Shown here: piece after piece, positions 53,622-64,000 of the stretch
Layout: every line of letters begins with the position of its first letter
How positions within the stretch are numbered: the stretch's first letter is position 1
Source: Dendrolimus kikuchii
Taxonomy: Eukaryota; Arthropoda; Insecta; Lepidoptera; Lasiocampidae
Reading direction: 5' to 3'
Assembly (NCBI GenBank): GCA_019925095.2
Contig: CM034411.1
Span: forward strand, 9,942,001-10,006,000
Length of the DNA: 64,000 nucleotides
Notes under the pieces: model-generated
The model's database searches: none
Told to the model about the DNA's origin: nothing
What the model saw: only the letters and a program-made list of their open reading frames with translations
Translations under genes and position numbers: made by a program

Positions 53622-56264
53622 TACAGTTAGATAGTGCACCTTCATGACGGAATGTATTATAGTGTTAATAGCATTTGTTATTAGTTGCGCCACCTGTTTA
53701 GTTGTTAGTGGCTCCATCTATTATTAAAGATTTAGACTAGTTATTGCTTTACAAACACTTGATAATTTGTGTAATAACTGATTGGAGTAAATTCTAGCGT
53801 TATTTATATATTAAAATGAAAGTAATATTGTATTATACAACACTGTATAAATACCGTAGTATATCCAGCTATTTTTGTTCAGAAGTGAAATAAAACAGTT
53901 CTTAAAGTTCTTTGTGTTTCGTTATATACATCCCGAACAAAAAAAGATTTGGCTAAAATAATAATCTTTCATCAAAATAAAGAATTAAAACTAAACTTAG
54001 ACACCTGGCTACACCGGTCGGATCAGCGCGCGCGCAGTCTGACATCCGATGACAGCACCCGATGAACCGGCTCGTTAAAAATACCACCAGGTTTGTTTGT
54101 ATACATTTTTTTTGGTACGCGTTAAACGCTTAGTATGCTGAATGAGCCTTGCTAAATGAAACGGTTTCTTGGAAAACCTTTACTTCGCCGTCTCTTCCAG
54201 TTTTGTTACCGACATTCATCTTCGTTTTATGGAAATTTACACTTGGGTATCCGATGTGTCTGTCTACGCGTGGAATTTGGATACATATGTAGTAAAAAAC
54301 GCAGAAATTTAGAACCTCCTCCTTTTTGAGTTAATAATAAAACATCAAGAAGTAAAGAATATGGTGCTATCTATTTATTTAGGATTCAGGAACTATATTA
54401 GCTACTACGTTTGTAGAATCTGCTGATTATTCAAATAAGTTCTATCCAATCGACACATTAATCAAAAACCAATAACACTAACTCACTGACATATCATTAA
54501 CATTTACGACGTCGTACGTTACCTACCGTAATCAGAAATGAGCCGACTACCGCCCACATTCCTTGCATACCCTCGTCAATGACTGTACGTCACGACACCC
54601 ATACTATTTGCGATAAGGAGTTATCAACGAAAGCTATTGGTGCAATGACCCAAAGAAAAGGCCGCTTGGGCACCGCTTGATTTATCGCCGACAAGGCCGA
54701 AATATCGTCGGACAACACTATAGATTGTATAGACTAACGTACTATATATACTTGATTGCTTTTGAGAATACAATTGTGCAAGCAGTTGGAGAACTAATCT
54801 CTTTACGACTGTCATCCAGGCCCGTAAAATTATAGATATAGATAAGACCCGTGATGTGATTTTAAGGTTTGATAGTAATTAAACTCAATATTTAATGGAG
54901 CACTGTATTCGTAGGTTTTGAGAATTGACAGCAGAGTGAACGATCAATAGTGATGTGACAATATGCAATTATATGACTAAAAACTAGTGCTGTGACAGCT
55001 CTTTAAACTTACCTGTTTTTCACAACCAGAACCAGAAGATAATACATTAAACCATAGAACCGAGTTTAATCATTGTTTTCGTTACTTTTGTAGATAATAT
55101 CAATGACAGTTAAGCGATCAATTACAGTTTCAATTTTCTTTACTTACAGCCTTTATAAGACATTCAGGCCTTGCTGACTTACTCGTCTTACATATAATTT
55201 TTGTAAAGCCTGGCCATGTCTAGAATACGAACTATTTTTTTTTGCCTTTTGGCTATATTCTATCTAACCTGTAGTCAATGTCAGTGAATTGTAAAGTTAT
55301 GCAAGTTATTTTAATTTTAACGTTGATCTAAATCTAAAATCGACTAAACTTATCTAAATATACGGATATAACAATATTAAGTTTCACTCGAGCAGTGATT
55401 TTTAAAGTTTAACAAAGATGTATAGTGGAATTTTAACCAACAAAATTTTTCGTCGTAATTTTACGATAATTACCAAAGAACCGCCGACATGACAGGTTTG
55501 TAATGGTTCCTTTCGCTTCTTCTAATGATTGCTCTATTAATGATCACAAAACTCAATCTACGAGAAACAGGGGTGCAGACGGCTAAGTAACTGGACGATC
55601 CGAGTCGAAAGACAGAAGCTATTAATAATATTCAACAGTTTATTATATTATCTCAAAACATTTAAAACAAATGCATATGTTTTTGAAGTATCGAAAATTT
55701 CACAATAACTTTTATTATTTTATTTCACCTTCTTCACGTCAATTATTTGGGGTTGGCAAAATATGTCTTTTCCTTCTATACTCCTCTATTCTGACATACG
55801 TCCTCAATCAAAACACAAATCATGTCGCTCTTCACACAATCCATCCATCTCTTTTTTGGTTGACCATTATATCACAGTAACTATATTCTTCAATAAATCA
55901 AAACAAACCAGCTAATATAACAATAACTCAATCAACTGCTGGTAGAAATGACCGCACAAGTGAATTGCGCGCACAGAGCGGTGAGCTTGCGCATCCCGGC
56001 GTGAAGACCCGTTTCATTTGAACGACCGCCCCGGGGTCAAACTAATTGGACGTTTATTCGCTTAATCAATGTGACATAAGTGCGTTGTTTTAAATTGTAC
56101 GGGAGATTTATGGTTTATTTTAATTTTCAAGGTCAACGTGAGCTTAGCTTAACAATTTCCAGGTGCCAAAAAGAACCTACTGTCCACCCTGTACACCACG
56201 ATTGTTTAAGGAGGATTGATGGGTTTCAAACATTGCCTGCTCGTGTCAATTATATCTATACTAA
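53622..56264. other. AT-rich DNA, nothing recognised
   Basis: About 2.6 kb without a supported gene. Small CpG-rich patches lie near 54008-54075 and 55960-56035; none shows promoter motifs I can defend. Confidence 0.4.
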
Positions 56265-56664
56265 CATTATAAAGAGGAAATATTTATATTTTTGTAATGA
56301 ATAAACTCAAAAACTACTGGACCGATTTCAAATTTTTTTTCACCATTCAAATGCTACATTAGCATAATGATTAATATAAACTATATAAAAATTATGGTTC
56401 CTATTATAACTTCAATAATGTAACCCATTAATATAAACAAAATACTTGGCGCTGGAGTCGGGTTCTACGATTTTGATGAAATTTTATTTGTGTTTGATTG
56501 GGTCCCGGGGTGGTTTAAATACAAATTACATCCAGTAGGTGGCGCTGGAATCGGGTTCTACATTTTTTTTTCAGGGCAGATTAACGTCTGCCGAGACCGC
56601 CAGTCTTTTAATAATAAAAGTGATTAACGTCTGCCGAGACCGCCAGTCTTTTAATAATAAAAGT
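56265..56664 (+). mobile_element. Helitron-like element ending in a 43-bp tandem duplication
   Basis: 'ctcaaaaactactggaccga', 'gattgggtcccggggtggtt' and 'taggtggcgctggaatcgg' are followed by 'cagggcaga' and the end-like 'ttaacgtctgccgagacc'. The last 43 bases (56579-56621) are repeated exactly at 56622-56664. Confidence 0.6.
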
Positions 56665-56984
56665 AAGTAAAATGGAAGTTTAATATATTATAATATGGTG
56701 ACCAACTTAAAATTTGTTAAATGCGAAATAACAGAACAAGATTTAATTTTGGAAAAGTTTATTCAATGTTATTATACATAAAATTTAATGTTGTAATGTT
56801 GCCAGTCTAATTAAGCCAAATAATGCGACATATTCATTAACATATACTTTCTCTAAACAGTATCCTTTCTTCAGAGATTTGATTCAGTGATGCCTCCTTA
56901 GCTACTGCCAGGATACGAACCGTCAACAAAAAGACTCGGATATTTTATGTCCTAAGATGACAACATTTATGTATATAACACGGG

Positions 56985-57130
56985 GTCCTTCAAGAAGCGC
57001 ATTATATAATTTCTTCGCGGCCGGCAACGCATTGGCAGTGTCCTTGGAGTTGCAAACATCCATAAGCGGCGATGTCCACTTTCTATCAGGTGGGCCTTCT
57101 GCTTGTTTATCAGCTTTTTACAATAAAAAA
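56985..57130 (+). repeat. LINE-type 3' tail
   Basis: 'cttcgcggccggcaacgcat', 'gagttgcaaacatccataag', 'ctttctatcaggtgggcc' and 'tttacaataaaaaaaa'. Same tail family as 8755-8940. Confidence 0.6.
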
Positions 57131-57341
57131 AAAATGTGTGCGTGTGCGTGTGCAGTTCACACGCAATAGAAGTGCAACAAAATGCGACAAGGGGTGGAAA
57201 GGATTCAAAATTTGGTGATGTCACATTTCATATTTTGTGTCGCTATAATATATTTAATTTGAAGTATTAACGAAAAACTTCAAATATTTCCAACTCTATC
57301 AGTATGAGCATAGTGCTTAAATGATTAAATATAATGTATTC

Positions 57342-57399
57342 TATTTCATTCTCTCACATGCTTAGCCCTATAGGGCTAAGCATGTGAGAGAATGAAATA
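57342..57399. repeat. Perfect 58-bp palindrome, no spacer
   Basis: Two 29-base arms meeting at 57370/57371 are exact inverted complements (centre 'gcccta|tagggc'). The left arm is native to the host repeat, since it is present in the related copy near 3490-3530; the right arm is new. Confidence 0.95.
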
Positions 57400-57435
57400 T
57401 TATAATAGTAATAAGCCCTATAGGGCTAAGCATGC

Positions 57436-57467
57436 AACACATCTAAATCTATAGATTTAGATGTGTT
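57436..57467. repeat. Perfect 32-bp palindrome, no spacer
   Basis: 'aacacatctaaatcta' meets its exact inverted complement at 57451/57452. A 14-bp palindrome (57414-57427, 'agcccta|tagggct') copying the centre of the first palindrome lies just upstream. Confidence 0.95.
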
Positions 57468-57540
57468 TATCTCTTTTTAGTGTCGTTTTTTCGTTTCATC
57501 GAATTTTAAATCACAACGAATCTAAAGAAGTTTCAATTAA

Positions 57541-59389
57541 AAAAACAATCGAGAGGCCACCCAGTGGAGACCCAGTCGAATTGAAGTCAGGGTGTAAAGA
57601 AAGAAAGAGAAACCTTGCGATCTAACTCTCAAACTCCTTCAGCCGATGTCAGGGGTCCAAAGACCTGAAGAATGAATGAATTATGATTGAAAAATCAAGT
57701 CTTAACACATACGGTCATTATCAACATCATCATCATCATCATCTCATTTTAATGTAAAAATTATACCACTAAGCTTAAACTAATATGCAGAAATAATTAT
57801 TTCCTTGAATGTATGCATGTATGTATGTATAGTAAGATTATCCCTCAACATCATACCAATTAACAGAGTAAACTCAATTTTCAAATTAATCTAGCGACGC
57901 TATACAAATCAAATTTATTATACCCTACATATTGGATTTAAATAATTGATGGTCCCTTTTGAAGCAGTGTATCTCAAAGTTTGCATTTAAAATACTAAGT
58001 CATATACAAATAAATATACATCCGTATGTTGTATGAAATATTGTACATTTGCATTAGACATGTGCGCCGCGATTTTCAGCCTCGGCGGCCCGGCGCCGGC
58101 GTCGTGACAATTCAATATCGTAGAATTTAACAAATCTTTTCACTGATTCAAATAAGAGAGGATTTTTAAAGATATAGTGTATTTTCGATGAAACGTTTTT
58201 TAATGGGAGTGCATATCCAAATGATAAAAACAGTAAACTTTCATCACCTCCATAGAACACCGCATGAACTTGTAGTGGAACGCTTACAAGCCAATAGATG
58301 GCGCTGTGCAATAATTGAGGTCGCAAACGGTTCCCGAAACGTACAAAGAATATATACAAATTCCCAATAGTAATAGATGGGCCTAGGCCTGCGGGGAACA
58401 ACGAATTCCATCTCGCTCCTCCACCTAGTCGGGACACACCTAACAACTGACTCGCACTGGATCGATCTTCGTACTGAACTGAGTTTTGTACGCATATAAA
58501 TCCACGACGCTTACTAGATAGTTCATTATAATAAATTGATATTGATAATAGCTATTTACCATTTACTTATACTATTTTAATGACGACATAAGAATTAATG
58601 TATTTTATAAGAGAAAACAAGGGGAAAAAAATTTTTTACACCCACAGAATTTAGCATTGTGTTCATGTTGACTGGGTCTTGTGATAAAAAAAAGTTTGAA
58701 AATGGCTGGCTCTACAATACATCAAAGTAACTCCATCATCGTGCTATACTTAAATATTATTAGCACCTTTAATAACATCGTCGACATTGACGTCTTCTTT
58801 CATCAGTTTATTCTTGGTTGAGTGAAATGAAACTTATAGCCGTATAAACAAAATATGTTAACACTTGGCAGACATATTATAGGTACAGTCGTAGTATAAA
58901 AAGGTTCGCCAGTTTTCGAATTGATTCATTTAACGTTCCGCGAGCACATGTTATCTTTTCAAACTAAGTCACAGATCAGACCGTTTAACTGTTTGACTAT
59001 AAAGTTTAAAATTACTTAGACCAAAGTTGTTTGAATTTCTATCTTGTCTAAGGAAATTGGTTAGAGATGTAAGACCATTTTACTGGGTTTAATATTTAGG
59101 ATAAGCGTAGTGATTATAATATGCTCTTCGTTTTTAATTATTAAAACTATTGTTAATCTCAGTGTCTGTCATTGTCAACATTGCAATTTCCTTTTTTCGC
59201 GTTTTATATATAAACGTAGCAAAACGTAACATTTATTAAAATGTTGGCTGTTCTGTTTCTTGTACTCGACGAACCTTTTCAGACCGCGATTGTACATTGA
59301 GCTTTTCTTAAGTAACGTGCCATTATTTTAACCTAATACATAACGTTGGGCAATTAAGTCCCTGAAGTAATCCTAAAACTACGTAATAT
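57541..59389. other. AT-rich DNA, little recognised
   Basis: A (CAT)n run lies near 57724-57743 and a GTAT run near 57812-57830. Minus-strand frames at 58054-58495 cross a CpG-richer patch, with a TTTATATG / TCAGT pair near 58475-58502 that might be a promoter. No protein family is recognised. Confidence 0.35.
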
Positions 59390-59765
59390 AAATTCGAATG
59401 TTTATTTGTAACGTTTTCACGCTTCAATTATGCAACAGATCGTCATGAAATTCAGCATACAAGTTGTTAGGGGTATAAAGGACATAGGGTGGGTACCTTC
59501 TATCGAGAAAAAAAATTACCCTTCCTGAGGGATAGACCAATATAGCCGAAAAGATCGCACAGCGATAACGTTTTGTTGGCACTACCATTTCAATTTAATA
59601 ACAAATACATCCTCATGACAACAACTGTGACATTGAAATTTTAATGTGTTGCTTCTCTCGTATGGTTAGTTCCACCTTCGCTAGATGGCGTCACGGGTGT
59701 TTATCATTAGACCTGCGAATTACAGATTAAGTTTGACATTTCTAAGAACATCCCTACTTCATGAC
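59390..59765 (+). mobile_element. Helitron-like element (uninterrupted relative of 36975-38110)
   Basis: Head 'ataaattcgaatgtttattt', then 'cacgcttcaattatgcaaca', 'gagggatagaccaatatagc', 'tccaccttcgctagatggcg' and 'ccctacttcatgacatac'. It provides the pre-insertion layout for the split copy. Confidence 0.6.
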
Positions 59766-60815
59766 ATACATATGTATACATATAAAAGCTAGTATGCTTA
59801 CAAATCAGAAATGTTATCAGTTTGAGTTGTTAAAATTACTAATTAACATCTTCCATCATTAATACTACAACTTGTAAACCGACAACTCCAGGGATTTTTC
59901 TACGATTGCGCTACTTCATCGTGTAACAAACAGCGTACCAAAGATATTCTCTGCTATCATAGAGTAACAAATAGCTATGATATAAACATACAGACAGACT
60001 GACATCTATATATGTGTGTCATAGTTTCGTTTGTTATTACACTACGAAAACCTAATACCAAATGTGTAAACGTCAATAAATCTTAGGCGCTAATTAGAAA
60101 CCTTATACAAATCGGATCTCTCTTTTAAATTGATTATTTAGTAAGAGAATGACTATAGTACCTTAATAATGCGGAGAAGACTTTAGGCCAAACAAAAAAA
60201 AAGTCATAAAAACTGTAATTTGAGGACAGGCAAAGAAGTCTATAAAGTTACGACCAGTGAAAACACAGCGCAAGTCCTGTCAAAGCATTCGAGAATATTC
60301 CGCGAGCCTATTATTTGTTCAAGATGATTACAAACGTTACAATAACTTAATAACAATTCTCTTTTATTTCAAAAAAGCAAAATATTAATCATTCGTATTA
60401 CATCTGGAGAGTACAGCGCGAGTCGCCTCAAGGGTGAGCTAACGAGGTAACATTGTATTCACTATAAACGTGTTCATTAAAAAAGTATTACACGTGGGGA
60501 AGGGAAAATCAATAGGAGACCGAGACTGTCTCCGTTTTATATGGGTCATTTGGCGAGCGGAGCGTCGGCAAAAACATTAACACTAATCAAATGATCAAAA
60601 GTTTTTATGAAGTTGTAGAAGAACGAATGTTCAGATTCTATATTATATTAGATCAATATGGCCTACATACTTATAACATTTGTCTTATTTCACTATAATG
60701 TAAAGAGGGTGACTAGCATTCTACTCATGGTCTAAGTGAATATAGGTAGAATACAATATAAATTGACGTATCAATAATTAATTAATTCAATCATTTATTT
60801 GCTTTAAACACGGCA
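59766..60815. other. AT-rich DNA, nothing recognised
   Basis: No supported feature. Confidence 0.4.
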
Positions 60816-61092
60816 CATTTTCACCACCGCACCGCTTTCCATCACGACCGGTGAGATGTTCACCCTCATTTCTTTGAGCTACCACGCTAAGTACGCAACG
60901 GTTCCCTAGAACGTTTATTCCCATTTCCTCTGCACTACGACATGGGGCCATTTAAAAAGACCATTATAGTTTTTTTTGAGGCCAGGAACGCGTTGGTAAC
61001 ACCGTTGGTATTGTAAACGCCCATAGGCGGTGGTGAACACTTTCTATTAGGTGGGTCATTTGCCTTTTTCCAGATAAAGGCAATAAAAAAAA
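60816..61092 (+). repeat. LINE-type 3' end
   Basis: The last LINE codons are in decayed form ('ctacgacatggggccattta'), followed by 'gaggccaggaacgcgttggt', 'tattgtaaacgcccataggc' and 'ttctattaggtgggtcattt' and an A-run. Related to the CR1-like LINE at 3810-4558. Confidence 0.6.
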
Positions 61093-61248
61093 ATGTTTAT
61101 TTAGGTTAAGTTTATTGTATTAGTTAATGTATGTACATTGTGTTTATATCCTACAACAATTATAACTATAACATAAGGTCCATACTTTAAAGAATACTTT
61201 AGTTGTCTATCCACAAATAGTAGGTCAAAGGTACAGAAATCATCTATA

Positions 61249-61480
61249 TATTGCCAGGTGGTAGGGCATTTGCCCGATTGGATGACTACCACCCCTGGTC
61301 TAAAGTATGTCGCCATAACAACCTTGAGTTGTGTTCCGGCATTAGTGACCAGGTTACAGTCTCCCTTAAGAGAGCAGCAGCGCATTTGTAGCAACGTTAG
61401 TGTTGCAAATGTCCATAGGCGGTGGTAACCGCTTTCCATCAAGTGGGCCGTCTGCCTGTCTGCTGATCTCCCGCAATAAT
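61249..61480 (+). repeat. SINE-like repeat, copy 8 (5'-truncated)
   Basis: Starts at 'gccaggtggtagggcatttg', so the head is missing, and runs to 'ctgctgatctcccgcaat'. The next Helitron-like element abuts its tail. Confidence 0.8.
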
Positions 61481-61486
61481 ATATAT

Positions 61487-61915
61487 ATATCAATTGCTGT
61501 TCGTTAGTCTCGCTAAAACTAGAGAGCTGCTGGATTGATTTGGCTAATTTTGGTTTTGAATTATTTGTGGAAGTCCAGGGAAGGTTTAAAAGGTGAGTAA
61601 ATATGAAAAAAATGCTTGGAATATAGTAAAAACAACAATTTCGCTTTCCCTTAGAAACTATTCCTACCTGTCAAACATTTTATGTTCGTTCTGTCGTTTA
61701 GAAATCAATTAAATTTAAGTCGTTCCAAAATCAAATTTAATTTAAAAGTGAAGTTTTTTTTTTCATTTTTTTGGTTTTGAATGTCAAACGTTTGATGTTC
61801 GTTCCGGTTAAGTTTTGACCACATTTTTTACTAAAGTTGAAACATTCCGCAATTATCATTCAGCTTTTTTATTTATTGCTTCTGAGGCGGTACGAAGTTT
61901 GCCGGGTCAGCTAGT
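61487..61915 (+). mobile_element. Helitron-like non-autonomous element (pair with 40200)
   Basis: Close copy of 40200-40605, with a ~30-base longer T-rich middle near 61715-61780. It ends 'gtttgccgggtcagctag'. Confidence 0.7.
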
Positions 61916-63107
61916 CAAAAATATAAAATTAAAATTCAATTTAATCTTGAAAAAAAGGTGTAAGAATATTTTCATTGAATTGAATAAATTTTTGAACAGT
62001 TAATACCTGTCTTAATAACACAGATTATTTTTCTAAGTTTTACTTCGGTTAGGGTTACGGTTACTATGAGCGTGATATGGCTGATTTACAATGAGTACGA
62101 GTATACCAGCTATCAATCTACTTCTAACCGGCTGTGTATGTTAAAATATAATGATATTTATGTCAATTTCGGTTATTTCAGTAATAATCATGAAAAGTTT
62201 ATGGCAAAACTATTTCAGTTTTAACAACAGTTATGTCCTAAGAAACACTAGCGGTTGTAAAGTCCGTCGTAAAACTCTTATAGTATCGCATCGAACATAT
62301 AATGTTCAATGTAACTTACATTAGAGAAATATGACAGGTGAATACTATACCATTAGTATTGGAATTTATTTAAGACTTTAAAATGTTTCTAAGGTACAAA
62401 ATAAATATTAAACTACACTACGCATCCATTCCATCCACGTGAAGGAACAAAAATTAAATTGCGATACAGAGATAATATGAATGAGAAGTTGCTAACAAGA
62501 CGACACAAATAAATAAATTAAATTAAATGTAAGACGAAGAACTATTAAAAAAAAAATAGTGTAGAAATGTAGTCTTATAATTGGCCAGGGAGAGATATAA
62601 TTCAAACCATTTTTTAATGACTTAAGCGCGTGTTTGTTCTGATATTTTGAGTCTGAAATGTCGTAGGCGTTCTGTTAGCAAAATAATTGAAATCTCACAC
62701 AACAATTATACAAAATCAGCAAAAATTTACATTTAAAGTTGTTGAATAATTTATTACAATGTTAAAGAAAGCATAATAAAGTTAATAATATTATACCAAC
62801 TAAAACACACTATGCACAACAATCATAAGTGAATAATGTAAAATAGAAAATATATGACAATAAAGGATGGTTAAAAATCGTGCATAACGGAATAGATTGA
62901 TTAAGCACCTTAGCTACTAACTAAAAAACTCCGTTGGCTCAGCAATTCAAAGTGAATTTTGGCCTCCGAAACGAGAGCACACTACTTTCCTCTGTCCTGC
63001 AGTGTATTGCCAGTGGTGGGCTTGGAGTTCGCTCGGGTCAGCTTCCACTCTATCTTACCAGCGATACTTAGGACGGCTAACCGGTAGCCGACCAACTAGT
63101 CGTGACT
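61916..63107. other. AT-rich DNA, nothing recognised
   Basis: The part near 62930-63100 is less AT-rich and may belong to the LINE relic that follows, but I cannot assign it. Confidence 0.35.
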
Positions 63108-63240
63108 ATTTTCAATGTACGGCTGTGAGACCTGGACACTTACAATTAAAGAAGAGAACCAATTGTTACTCACAGAGAGTATGGTTCTTAGAAAAATCTT
63201 GGGCCCAACATAAAGAGGAGATGGTAGCTGGTCCGAACTA
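63108..63240 (+). pseudogene. RTE-type LINE RT fragment (second family)
   Basis: The translation gives 'YGCETWTLTIKEENQLLL' then 'TESMVLRKILGPT' and a stop. This is the conserved post-RT segment of RTE-group LINEs (YGCETWTL and LRKI.GP). Here the first motif is YGCETWTL, against YGCESWVW in the main RTE of this window, so it is a different family. Confidence 0.7.
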
Positions 63241-63320
63241 ACTTAGCTACTGCCTGAATTGATATTTATCAAAGCATACAAAAATGTATCCATATGTATC
63301 CAGTAACGTGTATCTACAAT

Positions 63321-63573
63321 AACCAGATATACAATGCAAAAGTGGATGGATGCAGAAGTCGTGGAAGGCCACGACACACCTTCCATGATCAAATTGATCG
63401 TGTACTAGCAGAAGGTGATGTCAGGAGCCTTAAGAACAGACGAGCTTGCATGACAAGAGTTATGAATGTCAAAGAGGCAAGTGAGGTGTGTAAGAATAAG
63501 CCTAAATGGCACTCTGTTGTTCGTGCCTACCCCGCGAGGGAGCTGGCGTGAAGTTATGTATGTATGTATGTAA
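63321..63573 (+). pseudogene. RTE LINE 3' end (5'-truncated)
   Basis: From 'cagatatacaatgcaaaagt' to the ATGT tail it nearly duplicates 51040-51290, with a few substitutions (for example cactctg for cgctctg). It encodes the last ~72 residues ending 'AYPARELA'. Confidence 0.9.
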
Positions 63574-64000
63574 CTTGTATCTAAATACATAACTGCGACA
63601 TATAAACAAAGACGGACGAACGGACATGAAGAATTTGTAAGCATTCCGTTGTTGCCAAATGGCAATGCCTACGGGATAAAAAAAAAACAAAATTTAATAG
63701 AAATCTGCTAAAAATAAATTAAAATATTAATTGAAATATTTCGAGGCTATAAAATTTATATGCTGACCTTACCTTAGTCAACAATATCCCCAACCGTGCC
63801 TTCTTGAAACTACGTTTTTAATATTGCTCTCTTTAAAAAAAATTTCTTCGGGTTGATTTTACGAGTCTTTGTCTACTTTAAGCGACGCATTATGACTTTC
63901 TACTTTCATCTTTAGACATTATATTTTTTACAGATATTAGCATAAGAATACTTAGTTACCACTTAAGTTGAATGTATTTTATGATTTATTAATACGCTAG
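63574..64000. other. AT-rich DNA to the window end
   Basis: Nothing recognised. Confidence 0.4.

Noticed and set aside
57342..57467. CRISPR-like repeat cluster
   Set aside because: Palindromes without regularly spaced direct repeats, in a eukaryotic repeat; no cas genes.

Overview
This is a eukaryotic window from an insect, almost certainly a moth or butterfly (Lepidoptera). The assignment rests on recognition of repeat types, not on a search. The SINE at 5626-5893 ends in the 'cccagcagtggga' signature common in lepidopteran genomes. Helitron-like pieces carry the lepidopteran 'tattataaatgcgaaag' head and the 'gggtcagctag' end. RTE, R1-like, CR1-like, Jockey and BEL/Pao elements of lepidopteran type are all present. 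The background is AT-rich. I find no recognisable conserved host protein gene, so the window reads as intergenic or intronic DNA dominated by transposable elements.

Layout. 1-27,000: old AT-rich DNA with scattered relics. These include a Penelope-like hammerhead trace near 760-850, a CR1-like LINE 3' end (3810-4558), a tRNA-derived SINE, a duplicated hairpin block carrying a MITE (7190-8290), a 1.2-kb minisatellite (10353-11550), a ~151-bp tandem repeat (15060-15660), and several copies of a ~310-bp SINE-like family whose 3' tail matches the CR1-like LINE. Low-confidence host-gene candidates lie on the minus strand at 19112-19447 (four-helix membrane protein), 20719-20833 (exon) and 26161-26454 (97-aa ORF with a TATA/Inr pair), and on the plus strand at 13848-13976.

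27,080-32,140: a GC-rich Jockey-clade LINE with both reading frames open (602-aa zinc-knuckle ORF1 and 971-aa endonuclease/reverse transcriptase ORF2). It is followed by a 5'-truncated relative and an LTR-like stretch between two copies of a duplicated segment. 33,260-38,680: RTE 3' fragments, an R1-like LINE 3' end on the minus strand, and a LINE relic apparently nested in a Helitron-like element.

41,528-51,297: the largest structure. An RTE LINE is split by a BEL/Pao LTR retrotransposon with an intact 1760-aa polyprotein and LTRs that look identical. The 5' LTR lacks its first 11 bases and a block of the host RTE coding region is missing, so a deletion seems to have removed the left junction. 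51,300-64,000: a 206-bp inverted-repeat element, more SINE-like, LINE and Helitron pieces, a pair of perfect palindromes (57342-57399 and 57436-57467) inside a repeat copy, and further RTE 3' ends.

The elements relate by mobilisation rather than by a shared pathway. The CR1-like LINE probably supplies machinery for the SINE-like family, RTE ORF2 for the many (ATGT)n-tailed fragments, and an unseen autonomous Helitron for the short Helitron-like pieces. I see no CRISPR, operon, phage or bacterial-type system and no convincing new biological system. The most unusual structures are the fresh palindromes, the Helitron-associated minisatellite, and the BEL/RTE junction deletion.
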